From a virus: DNA of 43,749 bases. Position 1 is the stretch's first letter. Each line of letters opens with the position of its first letter. The notes under the pieces are model-generated. The model did not search any database, was not told where the DNA came from, and saw nothing but the letters and a program-made list of their open reading frames with translations. A program made the position numbers and the translations under genes. This document shows positions 28,164 through 36,904 of the stretch, piece after piece. Location of the stretch: IMG/VR virus record IMGVR_UViG_3300021440_000047, positions 1 to 43,749 of that record; one strand, given 5' to 3'.

Positions 28164-28457
28164 ATGCCAATTGATACGAAAACCGTTCCGTCGAGAATTG
28201 CGACGTTGACGAATGTGTCGTCGAGTGCGTCCTCTGTGCCGCTCCTCCTGGAACAACCAGCGCGGTTAGGGGCGACGATTATGAACGACTCGACACAGGT
28301 CTTGTACGTCAAGTTGGGGAAGGTCGCGTCCACGACGAGTTACACCGTCCAACTGGCGACCATGACGTACTATGAAGTGCCGTTTGGTTATACGGGACAG
28401 ATTGATGGCATCTGGGCGGCGGCCAATGGGACGGCCCGTCTCACGGAGGTCTGCTAA
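28164..28457 (+). CDS. small beta-sandwich virion protein
   Basis: A 97-residue protein. VPLLLEQPARLGATIMNDST and QVLYVKLGKVASTTSYTVQL, then YYEVPFGYTGQIDGIWAAAN are characteristic of a widespread small phage protein in which a beta-sandwich carries a GATIxNDS and VPxGYTGxIxGIW pattern. It is probably a virion surface or joining protein. The last base of its TAA starts the next ATG (TAATG). Confidence 0.65.
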   Translation: MPIDTKTVPSRIATLTNVSSSASSVPLLLEQPARLGATIMNDSTQVLYVKLGKVASTTSYTVQLATMTYYEVPFGYTGQIDGIWAAANGTARLTEVC

Positions 28458-28924
28458 TGCCACTGTTTAATTTCGGGCCTCCCTCGACGGGCGACCAATG
28501 CACCAAATCAAGTCAGGTGAGTACACTGACCAACGGGATGACCCTGTTTACCATTGCCAACGGGCCGATTGAGATTGTGGAGTTGCAATCAGTCTGCCTG
28601 ACGGCGAATGATGTGACGGCGTCGACATTGCAATACAGTTCCAGTCCGACCGTTGGGAGCGCGAAGACACTGTCTGCGGCCTCAGCGACGTTAGCGAGTG
28701 CCACGGCCGGGACTACGATTACCCTGAATCAGACCTCGCTCGCCACAGCGCCAGATATTGTGACGGCTGCCAACGGGGGCGTTGCCATTGGTGCCAACGT
28801 GGGGAATAAGATGATTGTCCAGGCGGGGACACTAACCGCCGTCATTGGAGTCGGATCAACGACTGGCACGTGGGCGCATTATCTTCGGTGGAGGCCGTTA
28901 CTGAATACTGTTACGGTGGTGTGA
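28457..28924 (+). CDS. beta-rich virion protein
   Basis: A 155-residue protein with Thr/Ala/Ser-rich beta repeats: SQVSTLTNGMTLFTIANGPI, IVELQSVCLTANDVTASTLQ and a final AHYLRWRPL. Its stop shares one base with the next start (TGATG). Its place and composition suggest a head-to-tail or decoration part, with no closer identification. Confidence 0.6.
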   Translation: MPLFNFGPPSTGDQCTKSSQVSTLTNGMTLFTIANGPIEIVELQSVCLTANDVTASTLQYSSSPTVGSAKTLSAASATLASATAGTTITLNQTSLATAPDIVTAANGGVAIGANVGNKMIVQAGTLTAVIGVGSTTGTWAHYLRWRPLLNTVTVV

Positions 28925-29928
28925 TGTCCACCAGTTCACAACCGACGACGTTTGCGGATCTTTACACTGAACTCCTTAATGCGGTGCGAGAGTCCACGAC
29001 CGTCACGGCGACCACCGATATTGCGAAGCGGTATATTAACCGCGCCCTTCAGGATATGCACATTGACAGTGAGTTTCCGTGGGCGGTTCGACGCGATGTC
29101 CTCCTGACTCATCCTCCCTACACGGATGGTACCGTGACGATCACGCAGGGGAGTACGAGTGTCACAGGAGCGAGCACTCTCTGGAATACCACGAACGCCT
29201 GGGCGCAGGCGAATGCGCGCGTGGGGGGGAAACTCACGGTGAGCGGCACCGATGTCTATACGGTGACTGTCGTGGGGGGCGACACGAGTCTGACCGTCGA
29301 TACGAAATTTGTGGCCGCCTCCGTCTCTGCGTCCGGCTATACCTACTATGAAGATGAGTACGCGCTCGCCTCGGATTTCTGGCAACCCGTGGATAAGCGG
29401 CAGTTCACTGAGGCCCTTCCACTGGAACTGATTGGTCCTCGGGAATTCTACCGACGGTATCCCCGCAATAGCATGACCGGCACCCCACGAGTGGCGACGA
29501 TGATTGAGTTGGGGCCTTCAGGCTCCACGTCGTCACGTCCCAGAATCGTCCTCTCGCCGGTGCCAGCGTCAGCGATGCTCATTCCCTATCGGTACCTGAC
29601 CAGTAATCTTGCGGTCACGAGCGCGGGAACGCCTGCGGCCAACTTGTCGTCGGACACCGACGAACCGATTGTCCCCTTGCGCTATCGCCATGCCATCATC
29701 CTCCATGCGCTCTACTTCTGGTACCGTGACCGTAAGGACGATACGCGAAGTCGAGACGCCCGGGCTGAATACGGAGACCTGGTGCGGCGCATTCGACAGG
29801 ACACGACGCCCACGGATGACCATCCTCGCCTTGTCCCAAATCTCTCGCGTTATCGGCCGAGTACGCGCTACGGCCGTGGCGGGCGATACGATATCAACGG
29901 ACGGTTCGACCGATTGGATGATTGGTAG
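28924..29928 (+). CDS. tail tubular / head-tail adaptor protein
   Basis: A 334-residue protein. The N-terminus (TFADLYTELLNAVRESTTV, DIAKRYINRALQDMHIDSEF) and C-terminus (PLRYRHAIILHALYFWYRDR, DDTRSRDARAEYGDLVRRIR) are helical and resemble the gp4/gp11-type adaptor and tubular A proteins of podoviruses. The inner part is a beta insertion. It would form the ring below the portal that holds the tail. A Tyr/Arg-rich C-terminus is noticeable. The downstream neighbour is the stabilisation protein, the usual order. Confidence 0.7.
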   Translation: MSTSSQPTTFADLYTELLNAVRESTTVTATTDIAKRYINRALQDMHIDSEFPWAVRRDVLLTHPPYTDGTVTITQGSTSVTGASTLWNTTNAWAQANARVGGKLTVSGTDVYTVTVVGGDTSLTVDTKFVAASVSASGYTYYEDEYALASDFWQPVDKRQFTEALPLELIGPREFYRRYPRNSMTGTPRVATMIELGPSGSTSSRPRIVLSPVPASAMLIPYRYLTSNLAVTSAGTPAANLSSDTDEPIVPLRYRHAIILHALYFWYRDRKDDTRSRDARAEYGDLVRRIRQDTTPTDDHPRLVPNLSRYRPSTRYGRGGRYDINGRFDRLDDW

Positions 29929-31491
29929 ATGCCGACGAATCGTAAGATTCTTCCACTGCCCTTCAAGGGAGGATGGTCCACCTCGCTCGGTCCACAAGCC
30001 TCCGACTTAACGCATTTCCTCGCCGCCGAGAATGTGTACTACGAACTCGATGGCGGCTTTCGAAAGATTCCCGGCGCCGTCGCTATGAATAGTACGCCCC
30101 TGACGGAATCCGGCACCGCAATTACGATCAATACGCTCTTCGATTATTGGAAAAGTGGTACGGCAGGCAGTGCGGTCCAGAAGCGGATGGCGTATGCCGG
30201 CACGCAGCTCTGGAAGGAAGACCTCGACGGGACCTGGGATTCGATCAAGACCGGGCTCGAAGCCAATAAGCACGGGTGGTTCACGCAGTATAACGATCTG
30301 TGTATCTGGTCCTCGACGTCCAATACGGATGTCCCACAGAAATGGAATCAAACCGATGCCACCACCAGTGCCCTCGGTGGCACGCCTCCCAACTTTGCCT
30401 TCTGCATCCCTCATCGAGGGCGCTTGTGGGCTGCTGGGGTGGCCTCGAATCCCTCACGACTGTACTACTCGGCCCTCGATAATCCTGAAGATTGGGTTGG
30501 GGCAGGGAGTGGTTCCATCGACATTGATATCAGTGACGGGGATGATATTGTGGGGATCGCCTCGCATAAGCAACAATTGTGGGTCTTCAAGGGACCCAAC
30601 CGTGGCAGTATCAGTTATATCTCCGGGTCCTCACCAACTGGGAGCGACGCCTTTGCTAGGGTTCCGTTTTCCCGTGGCGTGCCCTGTGCCGCGCAACAAA
30701 GCATCCTGACGTACATGAACGACCTGGCGTGGATATCCACTCGCGGCGTGCATTCCCTTGAAGCCACTCAGGAATTCGGCAATATGAAGGAAGGCTTTTT
30801 GTCCTTCCCCATTCAGAAGGTCTTCCTGCAGGAATCAGAGATCACGCTTGACGTGAGTGCGCTTGCGAGTAGCTACGGGGTCAACCACAGTCAGCGCGGG
30901 GTGTTACTCTGGTCGGTACGTCAAACCGGGCAAGCCCAGAACAACCTCGTCCTGTCGTATGACTATCGGTTCAGGCCGGGTCGCTGGTCGCTCCTGACTG
31001 CCTACAAGTCGGCGTCGCTGGCCGTGATCTTGCACAACAGTCAGCCTCGATTGTTCAGTGGGGGCTATGATGGCAGAGCGCTGCGCCACGATGAGGTCAA
31101 CCGGAATATCAATGGCACGTCCTATACCGGGAAGGTCAGGTTTCCCTTCCTCCATTATGGGTCCCCGGATATCATGAAACAGACCGCGTGGGTGCGGTTT
31201 GGCATTCAACCGCAAGGCACGAGTAGCCTCACCCTTGAATGGCAGAACGATGAAGATGCGGTGCAATCCACGACCGTTTCGCAATCGAGTGGGGCCGTGT
31301 TGGGTGGGGCAACCGGATTCACACTCGACACTGATGTCCTTGGGGGCGGCGCATACTTGCAGCGGTACTTTAACCCGCCAGGCTCGTATCGCGTGCAACA
31401 ACTCACTCTGTCACAACCAGGGAATAACGACGATATGGAAATTCACGAAATGGCCGTGCAGGTTGAAGGCGCTGGATTGTCGGAGGTCTAA
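29929..31491 (+). CDS. tail hub / P22 gp10-like stabilisation protein
   Basis: A 520-residue protein. It starts ILPLPFKGGWSTSLGPQASD and has AAENVYYELDGGFRKIPGA, HRGRLWAAGVASNPSRLYYS with LDNPEDW, and LAWISTRGVHSLEATQEFG. The repetitive blades are those of the beta-propeller of P22 gp10 (phage stabilisation) and related tubular B proteins. It closes the DNA channel and carries the tail fibre. It starts directly after the adaptor stop and shares one base with the fibre start (TAATG). Confidence 0.8.
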   Translation: MPTNRKILPLPFKGGWSTSLGPQASDLTHFLAAENVYYELDGGFRKIPGAVAMNSTPLTESGTAITINTLFDYWKSGTAGSAVQKRMAYAGTQLWKEDLDGTWDSIKTGLEANKHGWFTQYNDLCIWSSTSNTDVPQKWNQTDATTSALGGTPPNFAFCIPHRGRLWAAGVASNPSRLYYSALDNPEDWVGAGSGSIDIDISDGDDIVGIASHKQQLWVFKGPNRGSISYISGSSPTGSDAFARVPFSRGVPCAAQQSILTYMNDLAWISTRGVHSLEATQEFGNMKEGFLSFPIQKVFLQESEITLDVSALASSYGVNHSQRGVLLWSVRQTGQAQNNLVLSYDYRFRPGRWSLLTAYKSASLAVILHNSQPRLFSGGYDGRALRHDEVNRNINGTSYTGKVRFPFLHYGSPDIMKQTAWVRFGIQPQGTSSLTLEWQNDEDAVQSTTVSQSSGAVLGGATGFTLDTDVLGGGAYLQRYFNPPGSYRVQQLTLSQPGNNDDMEIHEMAVQVEGAGLSEV

Positions 31492-32381
31492 TGGCGCTCT
31501 CACGACTGACCACATGGTCCGCGGGCAACGTCCTCACCGCGACCGCGCTCAACGCGGAGTTCGATAATCTTCTCACGAACTCCTTGTCACTTATTTCGAC
31601 GGCGAGTGTGGCGACGAAGGGACTCATCTTAGTCGGGAACGGGTCAGCGTTGGCGGGTGTCTCGGTCGGGAGTGATGCCTGGGTGCTGACGGCAGACTCG
31701 ACACAAGCCACCGGTGTCAAGTGGGCCGCTGCGGCAGGGGGTGGGGCACCAGGGTGGAATACTATTACGAGTGGCACGAATACCACGGGGGCCTTTGTGA
31801 TGGGGTCGGGATCAAGTCTCGTTCCAACTGGGACAGGGATTCTCCGTGCGACGGATCTCCAGTTCGGATCTGATGCCAAAGGAGACCTTGCCGTGCGTGG
31901 GGCATCCGTCTATGGACGGGTAGCAGTGGGCAGCAATGGGTCGGTCGTGAAGGCAGATTCCACGCAAGCGTCTGGGCTCGCATGGGGAGCGCCAGTGACG
32001 AGTGGAACGGCAACGGTTGCCACTGAAGAGTCAACCACAGCGACATCGTATACTGATCTAGCCACGTCTGGACCAGCAGTCACCCTCACTGTTGGGCCAA
32101 GTGGGATTGCGCTCATCTTCATCTCGGCGCAAGTGAGAGTACAGGACCTTCACGCTGGCTATGTTGACGTGTCTCTTTCTTCCGGGAATACACGAGCAGC
32201 ATCAGATACGACCTCGCTTCACTTTTCTCCTACTAGTGGGAGTTTATTATTCAGGGCCACCTCGACAGTGACCCTCACGGGACTCACGCCAAACAGTACA
32301 GTTTTTACACTTCAGTATCGTACCGATTCAACTTCGGCAACATTTTTCAAGGACCGTTCCATTACCGTGCTGACATGGTAG
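31491..32381 (+). CDS. tail fibre protein 1 (alternative fibre without chaperone)
   Basis: A 296-residue protein. Residues 1-27 (MALSRLTTWSAGNVLTATAL, AEFDNL) are nearly identical to those of fibre 2. The body has Ser/Thr/Gly-rich fibre repeats (VLTADSTQATGVKWAAAA and VVKADSTQASGLAWGAP). The C-terminal about 120 residues (ATEESTTATSYTDLATSG to SITVLTW) look like a compact beta-sandwich receptor-binding head. There is no self-cleaving chaperone. It probably attaches by its N-terminus to the stabilisation protein or neck and binds the host surface. Confidence 0.75.
   Translation: MALSRLTTWSAGNVLTATALNAEFDNLLTNSLSLISTASVATKGLILVGNGSALAGVSVGSDAWVLTADSTQATGVKWAAAAGGGAPGWNTITSGTNTTGAFVMGSGSSLVPTGTGILRATDLQFGSDAKGDLAVRGASVYGRVAVGSNGSVVKADSTQASGLAWGAPVTSGTATVATEESTTATSYTDLATSGPAVTLTVGPSGIALIFISAQVRVQDLHAGYVDVSLSSGNTRAASDTTSLHFSPTSGSLLFRATSTVTLTGLTPNSTVFTLQYRTDSTSATFFKDRSITVLTW
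31515..31570 (+). repeat. 56-bp direct repeat in fibre genes, copy 1
   Basis: Identical over 56 bases to 32415-32470, exactly 900 bases away. It encodes the fibre N-terminal adaptor. Recombination between the copies would remove 900 bp (300 codons) in frame and leave one fused fibre gene. Confidence 0.95.
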
Positions 32382-32390
32382 GAGTGTAGG

Positions 32391-33644
32391 ATGGCCCTGT
32401 CACGCTTGACAGTCTGGTCCGCGGGCAACGTCCTCACCGCGACCGCGCTCAACGCGGAGTTCGATAATCTGGTCGCTGGAATCGTGACTAGTGGGGGAGT
32501 CTTACCAGTCACCTATGCGATTGGCGATCTCCTGACGGCCAACTCCACGACGACCATGACCACACTCGCTGACGTAGCGGTTGGTTCGTATTTGCGATCT
32601 GGTGGCGTGGGCGCAACTCCGCTATGGTCTACGCTCTTGCTCCCCAATGCCGCCACAACGGGTGATCTCCCGTATGCCTCATCCACCAATACCGTCAGTA
32701 TGCTCGCTGATGTCGCCACCGGCAACGCCTTGCTCTCTGGTGGCGTCGGAGTGGCGCCCAGCTATGGCAAGATCGGGCTGACCACACATATCACCGGCAC
32801 TCTCGCGGAAGCCAACGGCGGGACGGGCCTGACCAGTCTATTCGGGACGGCCAATACATGGACTGCGAACCAAACGATCTCTAATACCGCCCCCTCACTC
32901 GCGTTCACCGACACCACGGCGAGCGCGAAGTCCTTGACTGTGGCCGTCGATGCGAATCTCGCGCAGTTGCGAGAATCGGCAGGCGCGAGCGGGAGTCTGC
33001 TAGTGCTGGACTTGGCGAATAATATAGTCGGCATCGGGACGGGGAGTCCGGGAGCGTTGCTGCACCTCAACGCTGGTGCCAACAACGGTGTCCGACTGGA
33101 CAACGGCACGGTCAAGGTCATCTTGTACAACACGGGCAACAATTCCGGGTCGATCGGGACCGTATCGAACCATCCAATGCTGATGTTTACGAACAATGCT
33201 GAAAGGATGCGGATCGACTCATCCGGCAATGTCGGCATCGGCATGACCCCCACCGTCCAGCTCGAACTCTCCGGCTCAGTCGGCCAGAAAGCCAGTGGGA
33301 CCACATGGAGCAACCCGTCGGATGCACGGCTCAAAGACAACGTGCAGGACTATACAGACGGTCTGGCGGTGCTTCGGAAGGTGCGACCCGTGCGCTATGA
33401 ACTCAACGGCTTAGCGGGTACACCGAAGGGACAGCGGGGCATCAGCATAATTGCTCAAGAAATGCTCGACGTCATGCCCTACACGATTGAGACGTACAAG
33501 GCGAAGCTGTATCCAGAGGATGTCAAAGAGACGGAACTGTATCGGTTCGAGGCTAGTGCGCTGACGTTCGCGCTGGTCAACGCGGTGAAGGAATTGGCGG
33601 CGAGAGTCGAGGCGATGGAGCATGGAAAACCTGGCGTCCAATAA
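32391..33644 (+). CDS. tail fibre protein 2 with S74 intramolecular chaperone
   Basis: A 417-residue protein. N-terminal adaptor as in fibre 1 (residues 1-27). The shaft has repeats (LADVAVGSYLRSGGVGATPL and LADVATGNALLSGGVGVAPS), then VGIGTGSPGALLHL and RIDSSGNVGIGMTP, typical for phage fibres. The C-terminal domain from S310 in SDARLKDNV, with K315 as partner, is the peptidase S74 chaperone that trimerises and cuts itself off; VRYELNG, GISIIAQE and helical ALVNAVKELAARVEAME belong to it. It is a receptor-binding fibre. Confidence 0.88.
   Translation: MALSRLTVWSAGNVLTATALNAEFDNLVAGIVTSGGVLPVTYAIGDLLTANSTTTMTTLADVAVGSYLRSGGVGATPLWSTLLLPNAATTGDLPYASSTNTVSMLADVATGNALLSGGVGVAPSYGKIGLTTHITGTLAEANGGTGLTSLFGTANTWTANQTISNTAPSLAFTDTTASAKSLTVAVDANLAQLRESAGASGSLLVLDLANNIVGIGTGSPGALLHLNAGANNGVRLDNGTVKVILYNTGNNSGSIGTVSNHPMLMFTNNAERMRIDSSGNVGIGMTPTVQLELSGSVGQKASGTTWSNPSDARLKDNVQDYTDGLAVLRKVRPVRYELNGLAGTPKGQRGISIIAQEMLDVMPYTIETYKAKLYPEDVKETELYRFEASALTFALVNAVKELAARVEAMEHGKPGVQ
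32415..32470 (+). repeat. 56-bp direct repeat in fibre genes, copy 2
   Basis: Perfect copy of 31515-31570. Sequence identity at DNA level, with synonymous positions kept, is much higher than for the flanking codons. This indicates recent duplication or gene conversion. Confidence 0.95.
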
Positions 33645-33681
33645 TGACGCGCGTTCTTCGATAACATAACAGGAGAGGAAC

Positions 33682-33849
33682 ATGGAACAATTTATGTTTC
33701 AATTAGGGGCGCAAGTGCAGCAACTCACGCAAACCATTCAGGCCCATACGCAGCTGATTCAGGACACCAGAGATCTGTATGAGGCACTGGCGAAGCAGCA
33801 GGGATGGGTCTATTCCCAGGATAAGAAACAATGGGAACCCATCCGGTAA
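33682..33849 (+). CDS. small coiled-coil protein after fibre
   Basis: A 55-residue protein, starting MEQFMFQLGAQVQQLTQTIQ, a Gln-rich amphipathic helix, and ending GWVYSQDKKQWEPIR. AGGAGAGGAAC stands before the ATG. Probably a trimeric coiled coil; in this place it may be a fibre assembly factor. The last 19 bases overlap the next gene. Confidence 0.65.
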   Translation: MEQFMFQLGAQVQQLTQTIQAHTQLIQDTRDLYEALAKQQGWVYSQDKKQWEPIR

Positions 33850-34250
33850 CGTGTTCCTCACGTGTCACTATTCGCCCCTTACACGAGACCGATCAGGACG
33901 CCGCCCTACGGTTACTTGGACTTGATGTCCATGACACGATGGGAGGGGGGATGCTCTGCTTGGTTGCAGAATATCGTGACGTGGTGGTGGGGATGCTGTG
34001 TGGGTGGCTAGGACGCCCCTATGGGCATGTCCAGTATTGCCATCTCGATCCAGAGGCGTCGCCTCGCGCGCGAGTTCAGGGGTTTTTGGGGCTCCACCAG
34101 GCGTTTGAGACCGCGTTGATTCGGCATGGGGCCGCTGGGTGGACGGCTCAGACCGAGACCGGGAATCACTCCATGCTCCGAATGCTGACGGAACGAGGAG
34201 CGGCGACGCTCCCAGGAGAGCGAGTCGTCGTGATGAGACGGTGGAGGTAG
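33831..34250 (+). CDS. putative GNAT-like acetyltransferase
   Basis: A 139-residue protein. VTIRPLHETDQDAALRLLGL, an acidic beta segment (LVAEYRDVVVGMLCGWL), and QAFETALIRHGAAGWTAQTE followed by NHSMLRMLTERGAATLP correspond to strands and helices of the GNAT fold (substrate arm, acetyl-CoA strand, last helix with N-x-x-M-x-R). The acetyl-CoA pyrophosphate loop is not canonical, so it could be a degenerate member. Acetyltransferase-like genes occur in this region of other podoviruses. The start at 33831 overlaps the previous gene; the ribosome site is weak. Confidence 0.5.
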   Translation: MGTHPVTCSSRVTIRPLHETDQDAALRLLGLDVHDTMGGGMLCLVAEYRDVVVGMLCGWLGRPYGHVQYCHLDPEASPRARVQGFLGLHQAFETALIRHGAAGWTAQTETGNHSMLRMLTERGAATLPGERVVVMRRWR

Positions 34251-34253
34251 ACG

Positions 34254-34940
34254 ATGTGCTTAGGTGGTGGAGATACAACGGTTTCACAGAAGGCTGCGCC
34301 AAAGACCCCAGAGGAGATCGAGGCGATTAAGCTGGGGTTGGAGTCTATGCGCCTTCGCAATAAATACCTTCCGGCCCTGATGCAAGAGTTTGGGTATGGA
34401 CAGGACGCGCAAGGCACGATGATGAAATTACCGCCAACCCAGGAACAGCAGCAGCAAGCACAACTGATGACGACGAGTTATCAGGGCGCTCAGGATGCGG
34501 CCGGCACGATTCGATCACGACTGGGCATGGCGGAAGGCTTATTGCCTGGACTCCTTCGGTCTGTCCAAGCCTCGATGGCGCCAGGGACTCGGAGCGCCGG
34601 AGCCATCGGGGGACCACCACAAATGTTGCCTCAATTTCGTCCACAGGAACCCTCGCTGTTGATGGCTCCTCCAGCGGCGACAAGTCCTGTGCCTGTTGGT
34701 CTTCCCGTAGGGACGCCACCGGGCACAGCACCGGGAGTCCCTACTGGTCCACTGAGTCGAGTGGAGGAAGTCACAGCACTCTATCAGACGCTCCTTGGAA
34801 GAGCCCCAGATCAGCCAGGGTTAGATTCCTGGGTGAATTCTGATAAAAGTATTGACCAAATCAAAGCGGAGATCATGAATTCACCTGAGTACCTCGCCAA
34901 ACAGGGACCCCCGCCACAGGGTCCGCCGAATGCCTCGTAA
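34254..34940 (+). CDS. internal virion protein with C-terminal DUF4214 domain
   Basis: A 228-residue protein. The beginning MCLGGGDTTVSQKAAPKTPE and following helices (LGLESMRLRNKYLPALMQEF) resemble the gp14-like internal protein class. The centre is Pro/Gly-rich. Residues 168-216 (VEEVTALYQTLLGRAPDQPG, then a Trp, IDQIKAEIMNSPEYL) are a DUF4214 helical domain, known from secreted bacterial proteins. It may contact host surface glycans or membrane during ejection. It starts 3 bases after the preceding gene. Confidence 0.65.
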   Translation: MCLGGGDTTVSQKAAPKTPEEIEAIKLGLESMRLRNKYLPALMQEFGYGQDAQGTMMKLPPTQEQQQQAQLMTTSYQGAQDAAGTIRSRLGMAEGLLPGLLRSVQASMAPGTRSAGAIGGPPQMLPQFRPQEPSLLMAPPAATSPVPVGLPVGTPPGTAPGVPTGPLSRVEEVTALYQTLLGRAPDQPGLDSWVNSDKSIDQIKAEIMNSPEYLAKQGPPPQGPPNAS

Positions 34941-34972
34941 ACGAGAGAGTCAGAGAGAAGGGAGGGACTGAC

Positions 34973-36904
34973 GTGGCGACCGCCAACACGCTCGCAGGAT
35001 ATCTCAGTGCAAGAGGGATGAACTCGTCCGTGCCGCTCCTCCAAGCGCTTGATGCGTTCGGGATGTTACAGAATCAGGCTGTCCTGAACTTTCTATCAGC
35101 ACGAGGGATTCCACTCACTCGTCCCTTCAAGCAAGTACAGAACGAGCTGGGATTAACCGGACAAGAGACCCTCGACCAGGCGTGGGGAAAGATGCAGGCA
35201 CTTCCAGCCCCTCCCGACTCGCGGGTAAGAAGTGAAACCCCACAACCGGTTCCCTCACTGCCCACTTCACTGACCTCGAATCCAGCGGGCACAGGGGCAG
35301 CAGGGACGGGGTTAAGTGCAATTCCCATCACGGGTGGTGTGGGAGTAGTACCTGGAAATGTGGGGACGTCTGGACCGGTGATAGGGCTGGCGCAATCGAA
35401 TCCAGCGAGCACAGGGGCAGTGGGCGCCAGTAGTTATCCTGTTGGTGGTGGCACCAGTACGACTGCGCCGACTCCGCCCGTCTCAGCGGCGATGCTGCCG
35501 GTGGGGAATGCTCCGCCTGGACAGCCGGTGTCGTCCAACTCGGCCTCGAATTACCCGGCAGGCGTCTCCCCTCAAGCGCCTCCCCCTCCCAGCCTGATCC
35601 AACTCTTGACGAAGGCGGGAATGGATTTGAGTACACCGATTGGGCAAGCCCTTCCGGCGTTTCAAGCCGATCCGAAAGTCGCGGCACTCCTGCAATCGAA
35701 GGGCGTTGATTTGAATAGTCCGATTGGCGATGTGATGAAGGCGATGGGATTAACGGGGCAAGAACCCCTCTCCGCAGCGTCCTCAAAATTAGAGAGCATG
35801 GCCGCGATCTCGGCGCCACCCGCAGGGCAGTTCCCGCAAGTCCCGCCGATTCAGCTGCCTCCGGGATTGGGACCGACGACGTTTAACGCCCCGCCGGCGC
35901 CGAATCTTCCCAGTACGGTCTCGCTGCCCCCGGAATTGCAGTCACTCATGGCGTCCCTCAAAGCAAATTTCGACACGCAACAGCAGACACGAGACTCGTT
36001 GCTCTCAAATCTTCAGGCGGGGATTGCCCAGCAGCAGGCGAATGCCAATGCCAACCAACCTCTCCTTGATGCCGCGTTGCGAAACATTCAGTCCGTCCTG
36101 ACGGGGCAGGCCATGTCCCCGGGTGTTGAGGGACTCGTCAATTCGGCGTTCGCTCCAGCGGAGAACGAGGGACAGATTCGACTCAGGCAAGCCGCTGAAG
36201 AGGCCGCTGCGGCCCGTGGAATGCACGTCACGGATACTCCGATAGGACAACCCTACCTCGATGAAACACGACGGTTCCTTGAACAGATGGGCGGTCAACG
36301 CGCGCAAGCGGCGATAGGGATTCGCAATCAAGACGCCACATTTGCGGAGCAGGTACGACAATTTCAAGAAGGGTTGAAACAGCAGGCATTGACCAACCAG
36401 ACAGATGTGCTGCGGACGTTGGGTACGCCAGAACAGGCGGCAGGTGTCCTCTCAAATCTTGGATTGGGCGCACGCAACGCGGCGGTGCAGCAGTTTGGCA
36501 TCCAAAGTCAACAAGCCTTAGGTGCCAGCGATCAAGCCCTTCGTGCGGCGTTGGGACAGGCCCAAACGAATCAGGGCAATACGCAATTAGCCCTCGCGTC
36601 GCAAAACCAAGGGTTTCAGCAGCAACTCGCGCAACAGCAGGCGAGTATCCAGAATCAACTCGGCCTCATGCAGGCGTTGGGGGATCCGTATCAAGCGTTT
36701 AACTTAGGCTCGACGACGGGCAATACCCTGTCGCAGCAGCGACTCAGCAATCTCTTGAACCTCAATTCCGGTATTATCGGTTATACCCCGAACTTTAGTC
36801 CGACAGGCATGACCACAACGACGTCCCAGCCAAGTACCATAGGATCACAACTCCTCGGTCTTGGGGGAACGCTGGGAGCGGCATATCTGATGGGAGGAGT
36901 ATGA
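34973..36904 (+). CDS. large internal virion protein with duplicated helical module
   Basis: A 643-residue protein. A module at about residues 15-80 (GMNSSVPLLQALDAFGM to GLTGQETLDQAWGKM) recurs at about 216-280 (GMDLSTPIGQALPAF to GLTGQEPLSAASSKL). Between them lie Pro/Gly/Ser/Thr linkers. The C-terminal 250 residues are Gln/Asn/Ala-rich helices (LLSNLQAGIAQQQANANANQ, FAEQVRQFQEGLKQQ) that could form a channel like T7 gp15/16. The last 20 residues are hydrophobic (LLGLGGTLGAAYLMGGV). The start is GTG with AAGGGAGG. Confidence 0.65.
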   Translation: MATANTLAGYLSARGMNSSVPLLQALDAFGMLQNQAVLNFLSARGIPLTRPFKQVQNELGLTGQETLDQAWGKMQALPAPPDSRVRSETPQPVPSLPTSLTSNPAGTGAAGTGLSAIPITGGVGVVPGNVGTSGPVIGLAQSNPASTGAVGASSYPVGGGTSTTAPTPPVSAAMLPVGNAPPGQPVSSNSASNYPAGVSPQAPPPPSLIQLLTKAGMDLSTPIGQALPAFQADPKVAALLQSKGVDLNSPIGDVMKAMGLTGQEPLSAASSKLESMAAISAPPAGQFPQVPPIQLPPGLGPTTFNAPPAPNLPSTVSLPPELQSLMASLKANFDTQQQTRDSLLSNLQAGIAQQQANANANQPLLDAALRNIQSVLTGQAMSPGVEGLVNSAFAPAENEGQIRLRQAAEEAAAARGMHVTDTPIGQPYLDETRRFLEQMGGQRAQAAIGIRNQDATFAEQVRQFQEGLKQQALTNQTDVLRTLGTPEQAAGVLSNLGLGARNAAVQQFGIQSQQALGASDQALRAALGQAQTNQGNTQLALASQNQGFQQQLAQQQASIQNQLGLMQALGDPYQAFNLGSTTGNTLSQQRLSNLLNLNSGIIGYTPNFSPTGMTTTTSQPSTIGSQLLGLGGTLGAAYLMGGV

